A stretch of 64,000 bases of DNA from Sulfurospirillum arcachonense DSM 9755 (GTDB taxonomy: Bacteria; Campylobacterota; Campylobacteria; Campylobacterales; Sulfurospirillaceae), in NCBI RefSeq assembly GCF_000597725.1, contig NZ_JFBL01000008.1, forward strand, positions 62,001 through 126,000, given 5' to 3'. Shown here piece by piece: positions 52,304-61,176 of this stretch; within the stretch, counting starts at the first letter, position 1, and each line of letters starts with the position of its first letter. Under the pieces are notes generated by a model, which saw nothing but the letters and a program-made list of their open reading frames with translations, did no database searches and was not told where the DNA came from. Made by a program: the position numbers and the translations under genes.

Positions 52304-53361
52304 AATTATTTCAAAAATATATAATTTTTAATTATTTAAAGAATTTTTTTATAATTTTTCTTTCATTAGAGTTTTTTTATGTAGGTGTAGATACCCTATC
52401 AAATTATAATGATTTTCCAGATTCTGCAAATTTACAGCTTCTTTATATCGTATTTAAAACATTAGATGCAATGAATTATGCTATTCCTCTTTCTATTGTT
52501 TTTGCTATGATTGTGACAAAATTTGCCATGATAAAATCCAATGAATTAGTTACTTTATATGCTGTTGGTATTACAAAAAAAGCTATAGTACAACCGCTTT
52601 TTTTATCTTCTTTAGCTTTAGCACTTATCTATATAAGTCTTAATTTTACCTCTTTTTCTTATGCATATGAGTATAGTAGAAATCTTTTAAAATATAGTAC
52701 AATCTCAACTGCTTCAAATGAATTGTTTTTAAAAAATAATAATGAGTACATATATTTTAAAAAATTAGATCCTATTAAAAAGTATGGAAGCGATATTAAA
52801 ATTTTTACTATAAAAAACAATGATTTAAGCCAGATAATCTCTGCAAAAAAGGGTTATTTTAATAAAGATAATTGGGTATTAATAGATGTTGTTATAAAAA
52901 ATAAACCAGAAGTAGGAAGGATTGACGGCAAAGGGTTTACTCAAGAAGTCTATGATAAGTATAAAACTTTAAAAGATTTTAGACCAAAGATTATTGAAAA
53001 TATTCATAAGGGAAAATATAACATGTCCATTATTGATACGATTGATGCTCTTGTTTTCTTCTCTTCACAAAATTTAAATTTAGATAGAATAAAAACCTTA
53101 CTGTATTCACATGTTTTATTTCCTCTATTTGCTCCATTTTTAGTTGTAATTTTATTTTATAAATTGCCAATTAGTAATAGATTTTTTAATTTGGCTTTTT
53201 TGAGTTTCGTATTTATTTTTATAACTTTATCTACTTGGGGTATTTTATTTATACTCACAAAATTATCTTCTACTTCGGTAATTTTTCCAGAACTTGGAGT
53301 TATTTTACCTATCGTTCTCTTAGGATTTTTTGCTTTATTCTCTCACTATAAAGAAAATTAA
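52300..53361 (+). CDS. LptF/LptG (YjgP/YjgQ)-family permease
   Basis: A 353-residue membrane protein with three membrane segments near the start (about 15-32, 55-75 and 100-120), a periplasmic region of about 150 residues, and three more at the end (about 270-345). This is the layout of LptF and LptG, which form the membrane part of the LPS export ABC transporter LptB2FG. Which of the two it is cannot be settled here. It is the last gene of the rplY-pth transcript. Confidence 0.85.
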   Translation: MKLFQKYIIFNYLKNFFIIFLSLEFFYVGVDTLSNYNDFPDSANLQLLYIVFKTLDAMNYAIPLSIVFAMIVTKFAMIKSNELVTLYAVGITKKAIVQPLFLSSLALALIYISLNFTSFSYAYEYSRNLLKYSTISTASNELFLKNNNEYIYFKKLDPIKKYGSDIKIFTIKNNDLSQIISAKKGYFNKDNWVLIDVVIKNKPEVGRIDGKGFTQEVYDKYKTLKDFRPKIIENIHKGKYNMSIIDTIDALVFFSSQNLNLDRIKTLLYSHVLFPLFAPFLVVILFYKLPISNRFFNLAFLSFVFIFITLSTWGILFILTKLSSTSVIFPELGVILPIVLLGFFALFSHYKEN

Positions 53362-53396
53362 TAAACTTTTAGATAAAATAGATACATTTTACAAAG

Positions 53397-53415
53397 TTCT
53401 TAGTATTCCTAAGAA
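53397..53415 (+). promoter_or_regulatory. Hairpin in the lysA leader
   Basis: TTCTTAG / CTAAGAA, 7 bp with loop TATTC, in the 90-base gap between the permease and lysA. The following AATTGATAATATGAATTTT resembles part of the leader element at 2637-2656, but no second hairpin is seen before the ribosome binding site. Confidence 0.3.
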
Positions 53416-53451
53416 TTGATAATATGAATTTTGCTTAGATGAGGGTTTAAT

Positions 53452-54657
53452 ATGGATTTAAAAAGTTTAGCGAATAGTTATGGTACACCACTTTATGTAT
53501 ATGATTTTGATTACATTGAAAAAAGATTTCTAGAGTTAAAAGAAGCATTTAAAGCAAGAAAATCTATTATATTTTATGCAGTAAAAGCCAATTCAAATTT
53601 ATCTGTTTTAAAACATCTTGCTTCACTAGGTGCAGGATGTGATTGTGTTTCTATTGGTGAAGTTAAAAGAGCTTTACATGTAGGCGTTGCAAAATACAAG
53701 ATTATTTTTTCAGGCGTGGGAAAAAAAGATGAAGAAATAAGAGAAGCTTTACAAAATGACATCTTGATGATTAATCTTGAGAGTGCAGAAGAGATGGATA
53801 GAGTTGAAATGATTGCTCATGAACTTGGTGTGAAAGCAAGAATCAGTGTAAGAGTCAATCCAAACATTGATCCAAAAACACACCCTTATATTTCAACAGG
53901 ACTTCATGAAAATAAATTTGGTGTAGATATTGATACAGCAAAAAGAATGTATTTAAAAGCAAAAAACTCAGATAATTTAGATCCTATTGGAATACATTTT
54001 CATATAGGAAGTCAGATAACAGAACTAAATCCTTTCAAAGAAGCATCAAAAGTAGTTTCTGATTTGCTTAGAAATTTAATATCGTTAAATATAGATATTA
54101 AATTTTTTGATGTAGGTGGTGGAATTGGAATAAAATATCATGATGAAAAAACAATAGATCCTTACGAATATGCTCAAGGTATTTTAGAAAATTTAACAGG
54201 TTTAGATGTTACGCTTACTTGTGAACCAGGTCGTTTTTTAGTAGGTAATAGTGGTTGGTTTTTAACAAAAGTGCTCTATGAAAAGAAAAATGGTGAGAAA
54301 AGATTTGTCATAACTGATGGAGCTATGAATGATTTAATTCGCCCTAGTCTTTATGGAGCTTCACATGATTTGGAACTTCTTGGTAAAAATGATGAAGAGA
54401 AAAGTTTAGCAGATGTTGTAGGTCCTGTGTGTGAAAGCGGAGACTTTTTTGCAAAAGATGTTGCCTTAGCAAAAACAGAACATGATGATTTGATTGCTAT
54501 AAAAAGTGCTGGAGCGTACTGCTTTACAATGAGTAGTAATTATAACACGAGAGGTCGAGTTGCTGAAGTAGCTGTGCAAAATGGTGAAGATAGACTTATC
54601 CGTCAAAGAGAGAGTTTTGAAGATATGATTGCAAATGAGGAAAAGTTTGCTAAATGA
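53452..54657 (+). CDS. lysA: Diaminopimelate decarboxylase
   Basis: Last step of lysine synthesis. The 401-residue fold-type III PLP enzyme has the lysine in FYAVKANSNLSVLKHLASLG (Lys), GIHFHIGSQI, GGGIGIKY, CEPGRFLV and PVCESGDFFAKD (catalytic Cys). It overlaps the HAD gene by four bases. A GCTTTACATGTAGG site is at 53672. Confidence 0.96.
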   Translation: MDLKSLANSYGTPLYVYDFDYIEKRFLELKEAFKARKSIIFYAVKANSNLSVLKHLASLGAGCDCVSIGEVKRALHVGVAKYKIIFSGVGKKDEEIREALQNDILMINLESAEEMDRVEMIAHELGVKARISVRVNPNIDPKTHPYISTGLHENKFGVDIDTAKRMYLKAKNSDNLDPIGIHFHIGSQITELNPFKEASKVVSDLLRNLISLNIDIKFFDVGGGIGIKYHDEKTIDPYEYAQGILENLTGLDVTLTCEPGRFLVGNSGWFLTKVLYEKKNGEKRFVITDGAMNDLIRPSLYGASHDLELLGKNDEEKSLADVVGPVCESGDFFAKDVALAKTEHDDLIAIKSAGAYCFTMSSNYNTRGRVAEVAVQNGEDRLIRQRESFEDMIANEEKFAK

Positions 54658-55406
54658 GTTATTTTATAGATGTTCAAGGTACTCTTATTGATGATAAAAA
54701 CAAACAGCCAATTGCAGGTGCGTTAGAGTTCATTGATAATTTAAATGAGAGTAAAACTTCGTATTTAGTAGTGACAAATAACACAAAACAAAAAAGTGAA
54801 GAGTTTTATACATTTTTAACAAATCTTGGATTTAATATTCCAAAAAATTGTTACCTTGATCCATTTATGGTTTTGAAAAAGTCTTTACATGTAAAGAGAG
54901 TTTGCTGTTTTGGGCCACAAGAGTTTATTGATGTAGTTGAATCCTTAGGTTACGTAAATACCAAGGAAAACCCTGAAGCAATTTTAGTAACGAGTAGTAA
55001 AGATTTTCATTCAGAAGATTATGCGTTGATGATTGAAAAAGTCATGGATGGAGCACAACTCATAGGAATGCATGCTACGAGCACTTATGCTAAACAAGGC
55101 AAACGCTATCCTGGTGTTGGCGCTATTATGGAAATGCTTTCTTATGCTACAGGTTGTACATATACTGTTATAGGAAAACCTAGTAAAGCTTTTTATGAAG
55201 AGGGCTTAAAACTTCTAAACCTTACATCATTTGAAGAGATAGAGATGATAAGTGATGATGCAGTAGGTGATTTGTGTGGTATCAAAAGTTTGGGTGCAAA
55301 AACAACTTTAGTGCTGAGTGGAAAATGTAAGAGTGAAAAAGAAGCTTTACATGTAAAGACTTCAATAGACAAGATAGTACCAAATATAGGATGCATAAAT
55401 GGATGA
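54654..55406 (+). CDS. HAD-IIA (NagD-like) phosphatase
   Basis: A 250-residue HAD phosphatase. Motif I is FIDVQGTLIDDKNKQ, in which the usual first Asp-x-Asp is D-V-Q, so the acid/base aspartate is replaced by glutamine. Motif II is LVVTNNTK and motif III/IV IEMISDDAVGDLCGIKSLG. Closest in layout to NagD, 4-nitrophenyl phosphatases and similar enzymes. From memory, the same gene lies between lysA and pheA in C. jejuni. It carries two perfect CTTTACATGTAAAG copies. Confidence 0.8.
   Translation: MSYFIDVQGTLIDDKNKQPIAGALEFIDNLNESKTSYLVVTNNTKQKSEEFYTFLTNLGFNIPKNCYLDPFMVLKKSLHVKRVCCFGPQEFIDVVESLGYVNTKENPEAILVTSSKDFHSEDYALMIEKVMDGAQLIGMHATSTYAKQGKRYPGVGAIMEMLSYATGCTYTVIGKPSKAFYEEGLKLLNLTSFEEIEMISDDAVGDLCGIKSLGAKTTLVLSGKCKSEKEALHVKTSIDKIVPNIGCING
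54883..54896. repeat. Perfect copy of CTTTACATGTAAAG
   Basis: In the HAD-IIA gene, read as Leu-His-Val-Lys (SLHVKR). The symmetry extends to 16 bases (flanking T and A). Confidence 0.6.
55345..55358. repeat. Perfect copy of CTTTACATGTAAAG
   Basis: Second perfect copy in the same HAD-IIA gene, 462 bases after the first and also in the Leu-His-Val-Lys frame (ALHVKT). Confidence 0.6.
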
Positions 55407-56469
55407 ATTAGATATATTCCGTAAACAGATAGATGATATTGATAATGAAATATTAAAACTTTTAAATAAAAGAATGAAATCAGTTGAAGCTATTGGAAAA
55501 GCTAAACAGACAAGTGGTACATCTATCTATAGACCAGAGAGAGAAAAAGAGATACTTGATAGACTTAAAACACTTAATGATGGTATGCTTAACTCAAATG
55601 CTATTGACGCTATATACTTAGAAGTATTTGCTGTAAGTAGAAATCTTGAAATGCCTGAGAAAATTGTATTTTTAGGGCCAGAAGGAAGTTATACACATCA
55701 AGTTGCAGAGAGTCGTTTTGGAGCAATGGGAAACTATATAGCTTTAAATAGTGTTGAAGCAGTGTTTAATGTTTTACAAAATAAAGAAGCTAAATATGGT
55801 GTTGTTCCTATTGAAAATAACACTGAAGGTGCTGTTGGTATAACACTTGATTGTTTGGGTAAATTTGAATCGTTAATAGTTGCAGAAATTTATATGGATA
55901 TTCATCACTCTTTTGCTACAAATTGTGAAAATTTAAAAGATATTAAGAAAATTTATTCACATCCTCAAGGCTACAATCAGTGTAGAAAATTTTTAGAAGA
56001 ACACATGCTTATGGATGTAGAATTTATTCCAACAAAATCAACAGCAGCTTCTGCAAAATTGGCAGCAAGCGAGCCAAATTGTGCTTCTATCTGTTCACAT
56101 ATAGCTGCAAAACTTTATAATGTTCCAATTTTATTCGAAAAGATTGAAGATAATTTAGCGAATAAAACAAGATTTTTAATTTTGAGTGATTTTAAAAATA
56201 AGGCTGGATTACAAAATAAAACTTCTATTTTGGCAAAAACTCAAAATAGACCTGGTGGACTTGTGAAATTTTTACAAAGCTTTGAAAATGAAAAAGTAAA
56301 TATTACAAAAATAGAATCTCGTCCTGTAAAGAAAAGTGGTTTTGAAGCAGTTTTTTATTTGGATTTTGAAGGGCATATAGATGATGAAAATGTCCAAAAA
56401 GTTTTGAAAGCCAATGAAGGTATTAATGAAATAAAGTGGTTAGGAAGCTATGTAAAAGCTGGAGAATAA
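55399..56469 (+). CDS. pheA: Bifunctional chorismate mutase / prephenate dehydratase
   Basis: Makes phenylpyruvate from chorismate. Residues 1-90 are the chorismate mutase (AroQ) (DIDNEILKLLNKRMKSVEAI), 95-270 the prephenate dehydratase (FLGPEGSYTHQVA; VPIENNTEGAVG; NKTRFLIL) and 275-356 an ACT domain that gives feedback by phenylalanine (RPGGLVKFL; ESRPVK). It overlaps the HAD gene by eight bases. Confidence 0.95.
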   Translation: MDELDIFRKQIDDIDNEILKLLNKRMKSVEAIGKAKQTSGTSIYRPEREKEILDRLKTLNDGMLNSNAIDAIYLEVFAVSRNLEMPEKIVFLGPEGSYTHQVAESRFGAMGNYIALNSVEAVFNVLQNKEAKYGVVPIENNTEGAVGITLDCLGKFESLIVAEIYMDIHHSFATNCENLKDIKKIYSHPQGYNQCRKFLEEHMLMDVEFIPTKSTAASAKLAASEPNCASICSHIAAKLYNVPILFEKIEDNLANKTRFLILSDFKNKAGLQNKTSILAKTQNRPGGLVKFLQSFENEKVNITKIESRPVKKSGFEAVFYLDFEGHIDDENVQKVLKANEGINEIKWLGSYVKAGE

Positions 56470-56518
56470 GTAAGTGCAGTTTTCTAGAGATGTTGAGAAA
56501 AAGGGAGAAAAAAGATAG

Positions 56519-57613
56519 ATGAAGTTTAATACAGTGTTAGATAATTTAAAAATTTATGAAGCAGGAAAACCGATAGAATTAGTTGTGAGAGAGTATGGTG
56601 TTGATGAAAAAGATATTATAAAATTAGCAAGTAATGAGAATCCTAGAGGCAGTAGTCCAAGGGTGATTGAAGCTATAAAAAAAGAAACTAGAAAAGCAAA
56701 TTTATATCCTGATGATAGTATGTATGAGCTTAAAGAAGGACTGGCAAATAAATTTAAAGTAACAAATGATAATGTTATAATTGGTGCAGGAAGTGACCAA
56801 ATTATCTCATTTGCATTACAAGCTAAAGCAAATAAGCATACTTCAATACTTATGGCAAGAACAACTTTTGCTATGTATGAGATTTATGGAAGACAAACAG
56901 GAGCAACGATACTTAAAACTCCTTCACATACACATAACTTAGATGAGTTATTACAATTGTATAAAGAGAACCCTAGTGTTTCAGTGATTTTTTTATGTAT
57001 ACCAAATAATCCATTGGGTGAGTGTTTAGATACAAAAGAAGTTTATAATTTTTTAGATCAAATTGATGATGGCACTTTAGTTGTAGTTGATGGAGCATAT
57101 CAAGAATATGCAAGTTATAAAGATAAAAATAAAAAAATTGATGTAAAAGATTTAATTAGTAAATACCCTAACACTTTATATCTAGGAACTTTCTCAAAAG
57201 CATATGGACTTGGTGGTATGAGATGTGGATATGGTATTGCAGATAGTACAATAATTAAAGCTTTACATAAACTTCGTTCACCATTTAATATTACAACATT
57301 ATCTTTAAAAGCAGGTATTGAAGCATTAAAAGATGAAGAATTTGTACAAAATTGTATAAAAGAGAATTTTGATGAAATGATTAAATATGAAAAATTTGCT
57401 AGAGATAATGGCTTTAATTTTATACCAAGTTACACAAATTTTATTACACTTAAATATGAGGATGATAGAAAATCATCTCTAATTGCACAAAATTTACTGA
57501 AAAAAGGTATAATTGTAAGAGATTTAGGTGCGTATGGAATGAATGCAATAAGAGTAACCATAGGTACACCAGAGCAAAATAGCAAATTTTTTAGTACATA
57601 CATAACAATTTAA
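56519..57613 (+). CDS. hisC: Histidinol-phosphate aminotransferase
   Basis: A 364-residue fold-type I aminotransferase: [30 protein letters not shown], and the PLP lysine in [17 protein letters not shown]. Members can also act on aromatic amino acids, which would suit its place after pheA. The RBS is AGGGAG. fliF follows after eight bases, so hisC and the flagellar basal-body genes may share a message. Confidence 0.93.
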   Translation: MKFNTVLDNLKIYEAGKPIELVVREYGVDEKDIIKLASNENPRGSSPRVIEAIKKETRKANLYPDDSMYELKEGLANKFKVTNDNVIIGAGSDQIISFALQAKANKHTSILMARTTFAMYEIYGRQTGATILKTPSHTHNLDELLQLYKENPSVSVIFLCIPNNPLGECLDTKEVYNFLDQIDDGTLVVVDGAYQEYASYKDKNKKIDVKDLISKYPNTLYLGTFSKAYGLGGMRCGYGIADSTIIKALHKLRSPFNITTLSLKAGIEALKDEEFVQNCIKENFDEMIKYEKFARDNGFNFIPSYTNFITLKYEDDRKSSLIAQNLLKKGIIVRDLGAYGMNAIRVTIGTPEQNSKFFSTYITI

Positions 57614-57621
57614 GGGCATAA

Positions 57622-59355
57622 ATGGACTTAAAGACGCTTTTCGATCAGATCGCAGTACTTTTTCAAAACTTCACACTGAAACAAAGAATTGTAGCACTTG
57701 TCTCAATTCTTATAGTTGTTGGTTTTATAGTATTTTTACTACTTTTTAGAGCAAAAGATTCTATGATAGGAAGTGGATATAGTATTTTGTTTGAGAAAAC
57801 AAATGCGGGTGATTCGGCATTAATTATTCAGCAATTAGAAAAAGATGGAGTACCTTATAAAGTTGTTAATGAAGGTACTATTGCTGTTCCTTCAAACATG
57901 GTTTATAAGCAAAGAATATCAATTGCAGCTTTGGGAATTCCAAAAGATAGTAAAGTTGGATTTGAAATATTTGATCAAAATGAATTTGGTGCTACTGATT
58001 TTGAACAAAAGATTAAATATTTAAGAGCATTAGAGGGAGAATTAGCAAGAACTATAGAAGGTTTGATGCCAATAGAAAAAGCTAGTGTTCATATAGCAAT
58101 TCCAAAAGAAACTGTTTTTGCAGAGAAAAAGAGTCCCACTACAGCTTCGATAGTTTTATCAATCAGAAGAGGGATGAAATTATCAATTAAACAAATTACA
58201 GGGATTAAAAATTTAGTATCAGCATCGATTGCAAATTTAATGACCGAAGATGTTTCTCTTGTTGATCAAGAAGGTGTTCCTCTTGGTGATGAAGATAGTG
58301 CTGCTTATGAAGGTGAGTTAGTAAAATCTCAAATAAAATATAAAAAAGAGTTTGAAAGAGATATTGAAGATAAGATTATTAATGTATTAGCTCCTGTCAT
58401 TGGAGGGGTTGATAAAGTAGTTGCTAAAGTTACTATTGATTTTGATTTTGCTAGAGAAGATAGTGTTAGTGAAGTTTATGATCCAAATTCTGTACCAAGA
58501 AGTGAGCAGAGTGTAGAAGAAAAGAGAGAAGGAAGTCAACCAAAGGATGTTGGTGGAGTTCCTGGAGCTGTTAGTAATATAGGTCCTGTTCAAGGATTAG
58601 AGAGTAATAACGCAACAGAAAAATATGAAAAAAGTTCAGCTACGACAAATTACGAAATATCTAAAAAAGTGACAAATGTTAAAGGTGAATTCGCAACAAT
58701 TAAAAGACTGAGTACAGCTGTTGTTGTCGATGGTAACTATGATTTTACTAAAGATGCAGATGGTGTTAGTACGGGGAAATTAGAGTATATCCCTCTCAGT
58801 GAAGCTCAAATGGCATCAATAAATGATATAGTGAAACAAACAGTTGGTTTTAATGTCAATAGAGGGGATGAAGTCACAGTAAGTAATTTTGAGTTTAAAC
58901 CTCTTCAAAAAGATGGTACAAAAGCTCCAACTCAAAATATGATTGATAAAATTACTTATTATAGCTCACCGCTTATTCCGATAATTAAATATCTTATAGC
59001 GGGTATTTTACTATTTATTTTCTATAAAAAAGTAATTGAGCCATTTAGTGAAAAAATGATTGAGCATTCTTCTGAAGAATATACTGCAGACGAGATGAAA
59101 TTGGAATCTGAAGAAGATGAAGATAGTGCAGAAGATACTTTAGAGAAATTTAAAAAAGCTCGTAAAAAAGTTGAAGATCAGCTTGGAATTGGAGAAGAAT
59201 TTAATGAAGAAGAACTTAAATACGATGTTCTTTTAGAAAAATTAAAAGCTTTAGCGGATGATAAAAGTGAAGAAATAGCTGGATTACTTGAAACTATGAT
59301 AAGAAATGAAGGTGATTATGAATCGCCAGGAAGAGGCTCTGATGGTGGTGTATAA
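57622..59355 (+). CDS. fliF: Flagellar MS-ring protein FliF
   Basis: A 577-residue protein with two membrane segments (about 24-42 and 447-468), two N-terminal ring-building motifs (IAVPSNMVYKQRISIAALGIP) and a disordered linker near 290-340. The C-terminal tail is acidic and should hold the FliG-binding helix (about 525-577), though the last residues GDYESPGRGSDGGV are not the usual ending. It is the base of the flagellar motor. Confidence 0.95.
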   Translation: MDLKTLFDQIAVLFQNFTLKQRIVALVSILIVVGFIVFLLLFRAKDSMIGSGYSILFEKTNAGDSALIIQQLEKDGVPYKVVNEGTIAVPSNMVYKQRISIAALGIPKDSKVGFEIFDQNEFGATDFEQKIKYLRALEGELARTIEGLMPIEKASVHIAIPKETVFAEKKSPTTASIVLSIRRGMKLSIKQITGIKNLVSASIANLMTEDVSLVDQEGVPLGDEDSAAYEGELVKSQIKYKKEFERDIEDKIINVLAPVIGGVDKVVAKVTIDFDFAREDSVSEVYDPNSVPRSEQSVEEKREGSQPKDVGGVPGAVSNIGPVQGLESNNATEKYEKSSATTNYEISKKVTNVKGEFATIKRLSTAVVVDGNYDFTKDADGVSTGKLEYIPLSEAQMASINDIVKQTVGFNVNRGDEVTVSNFEFKPLQKDGTKAPTQNMIDKITYYSSPLIPIIKYLIAGILLFIFYKKVIEPFSEKMIEHSSEEYTADEMKLESEEDEDSAEDTLEKFKKARKKVEDQLGIGEEFNEEELKYDVLLEKLKALADDKSEEIAGLLETMIRNEGDYESPGRGSDGGV

Positions 59356-60380
59356 TGAAGTTAACTGAAGAACAAAAAAATCTTTATAATGAACTAAGTA
59401 TGGCTGAAAAAGTAGCTATCTTATTTATTCAACTAGGTGAAGACACTACTACAAATCTTTTTTCACATATGAACATTGAGACAGTTACAGATATATCAAA
59501 ATATATTGCCATAGTAAAAAATATTGATAAAAATGTAGCAAATGCTGTTTTAGAAGAATTTTATGCAATAATGCAATCAAATCAGTATATTAGAAGTGGT
59601 GGTATGGAATATGCTAAAGAGATTCTTTACCGTACTTTTGGACCAGATGCTGCTCAAAAAATACTTGATAAACTTTCTAAAAGTATGGAAAATACACAAA
59701 GTTTTGGATATCTTTCTCAGATAAAACCACAACAATTAGCAGATTTTATTGTGACAGAGCATCCTCAAACAGTTGCATTAATTTTAGCACATATGGATCC
59801 CACAAGTGCTGCTGAGACTATTTCATTTTTTCCAGATGAGCTTAAAAGTGAAGTAACAATTCGTATGGCAAACTTAGGAGATATATCTCCTTCGGTAGTA
59901 AAAAGAGTTTCTGCAGTACTTGAAAATAAATTAGAATCATTAACTTCTTATAAAGTAGAAGTTGGAGGGCCTAGAGCCGTTGCTGAAATTCTTAATCGTC
60001 TAGGACAAAAGGCTTCTAAATCTACAATTGCATATATTGAACAAACAGATGAAGAATTAGCAACTACGATTAAAGAGATGATGTTTACTTTTGAAGATAT
60101 TATGAAACTAGACTCTACAGCAATTCGTGAAATTTTAAAAGTAGCAGATAAAAAAGACTTAATGGTTGCTCTTAAAGGAGCCGCTGATGATTTACGTGAT
60201 AAATTCTTAGAAAATATGTCACAACGTGCACAAGAAGCATTTTTAGAAGAGATGAGTTTCTTAGGTGCAGTAAGAGTTAAAGATGTTGAAGATACACAAA
60301 GAAGAGTTGTTGATGAAGTTCAAAAACTCGCTGAACAAGGTGTTATTCAAGTTGGTGAAGCAGAAGAGATGATTGATTAA
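59355..60380 (+). CDS. fliG: Flagellar motor switch protein FliG
   Basis: A 341-residue rotor protein: FIVTEHPQTVALILAHMDP (EHPQT motif of the middle domain), and the C-terminal torque helix with MMFTFEDIMKLDSTAIREIL and RVKDVEDTQRRVV. It overlaps fliF by one base and fliH by one base. Confidence 0.97.
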   Translation: MKLTEEQKNLYNELSMAEKVAILFIQLGEDTTTNLFSHMNIETVTDISKYIAIVKNIDKNVANAVLEEFYAIMQSNQYIRSGGMEYAKEILYRTFGPDAAQKILDKLSKSMENTQSFGYLSQIKPQQLADFIVTEHPQTVALILAHMDPTSAAETISFFPDELKSEVTIRMANLGDISPSVVKRVSAVLENKLESLTSYKVEVGGPRAVAEILNRLGQKASKSTIAYIEQTDEELATTIKEMMFTFEDIMKLDSTAIREILKVADKKDLMVALKGAADDLRDKFLENMSQRAQEAFLEEMSFLGAVRVKDVEDTQRRVVDEVQKLAEQGVIQVGEAEEMID

Positions 60381-61174
60381 TGAAAAATATAATAGATACA
60401 GCTAAAGCAAAAAATCATACAATTGAGCCATATAGGTTTAAGGTACTTGGTGGAGTAAATACTGTACATGAAAGTGAAGAAGAAATAATAAAAAAAGAAG
60501 TTATTCCTGAAACTCCAAGTATTGAGCCTTCGCCTCTTCCTCAAACTGAAATATTGATACAACAAGATGAACAACAAAATAAATTTATTGAAGAGTTGTT
60601 GAAAAAAAGTGATGAGTTATCCACAAATATAATTAAATTACAAATGCAAATAGAAAAGCAAGAAGTAGAGTTTGAAAATAGACTCCAAAAAGAGGTAAAA
60701 AGAGAATCTGAAACTGCTTTTGAAACTGGTTATCAAAAAGCACAAAGTGAGCTTTTAGATTCAACTGAAGAAGTAAAGAAAAAATTTTTTAATTCTATAA
60801 ATATTTTAGAAGAAGAAGTTAAAAAGGGAAATGATTTTTTAAAACAAATAGAAACAGAGCTTTCTCAAACGGCAATAGAAGTTGCAAAAGAAGTTATTTT
60901 AAAAGAAATAAAGCATTCAAGTAGTGAAATAGCTATTGCACTTTCAAAAAAATTAATTGAAGAATTAAAAGATGTAAAAAACATAAAACTAAAAATAAAT
61001 CCTAAAGACTTTGAAGCATTAAATGATGTATATTCAGATATTGAAAATATAAGAGTAGAGAGTGACACAGCTATTACAGAAGGTGGTGTTGTTGTTTTAA
61101 GTGATGCTGGAAATTTAGATGGTAATATTACTACAAGATTAGAAAAAGTAAAAAATTTAATAGAAAATGGTTAA
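60380..61174 (+). CDS. fliH: Flagellar assembly protein FliH
   Basis: A 264-residue regulator of the FliI ATPase. Divergent, but has the right context after fliG: a proline-rich N-terminal region, a long coiled coil (about 60-135), and the C-terminal V-ATPase E-like domain (SQTAIEVAKEVILKEI; LKINPKDFEAL). The start overlaps the fliG stop (TAATG). Confidence 0.85.
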   Translation: MKNIIDTAKAKNHTIEPYRFKVLGGVNTVHESEEEIIKKEVIPETPSIEPSPLPQTEILIQQDEQQNKFIEELLKKSDELSTNIIKLQMQIEKQEVEFENRLQKEVKRESETAFETGYQKAQSELLDSTEEVKKKFFNSINILEEEVKKGNDFLKQIETELSQTAIEVAKEVILKEIKHSSSEIAIALSKKLIEELKDVKNIKLKINPKDFEALNDVYSDIENIRVESDTAITEGGVVVLSDAGNLDGNITTRLEKVKNLIENG

Positions 61175-61176
61175 TA

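Noticed and set aside
57070-57084. TGGCAC-N5-TTG, similar to a sigma-54 promoter ahead of fliF
   Set aside because: It is inside hisC coding sequence, 550 bases from fliF, and the second box reads TTGT, not TTGC; chance match is likely.
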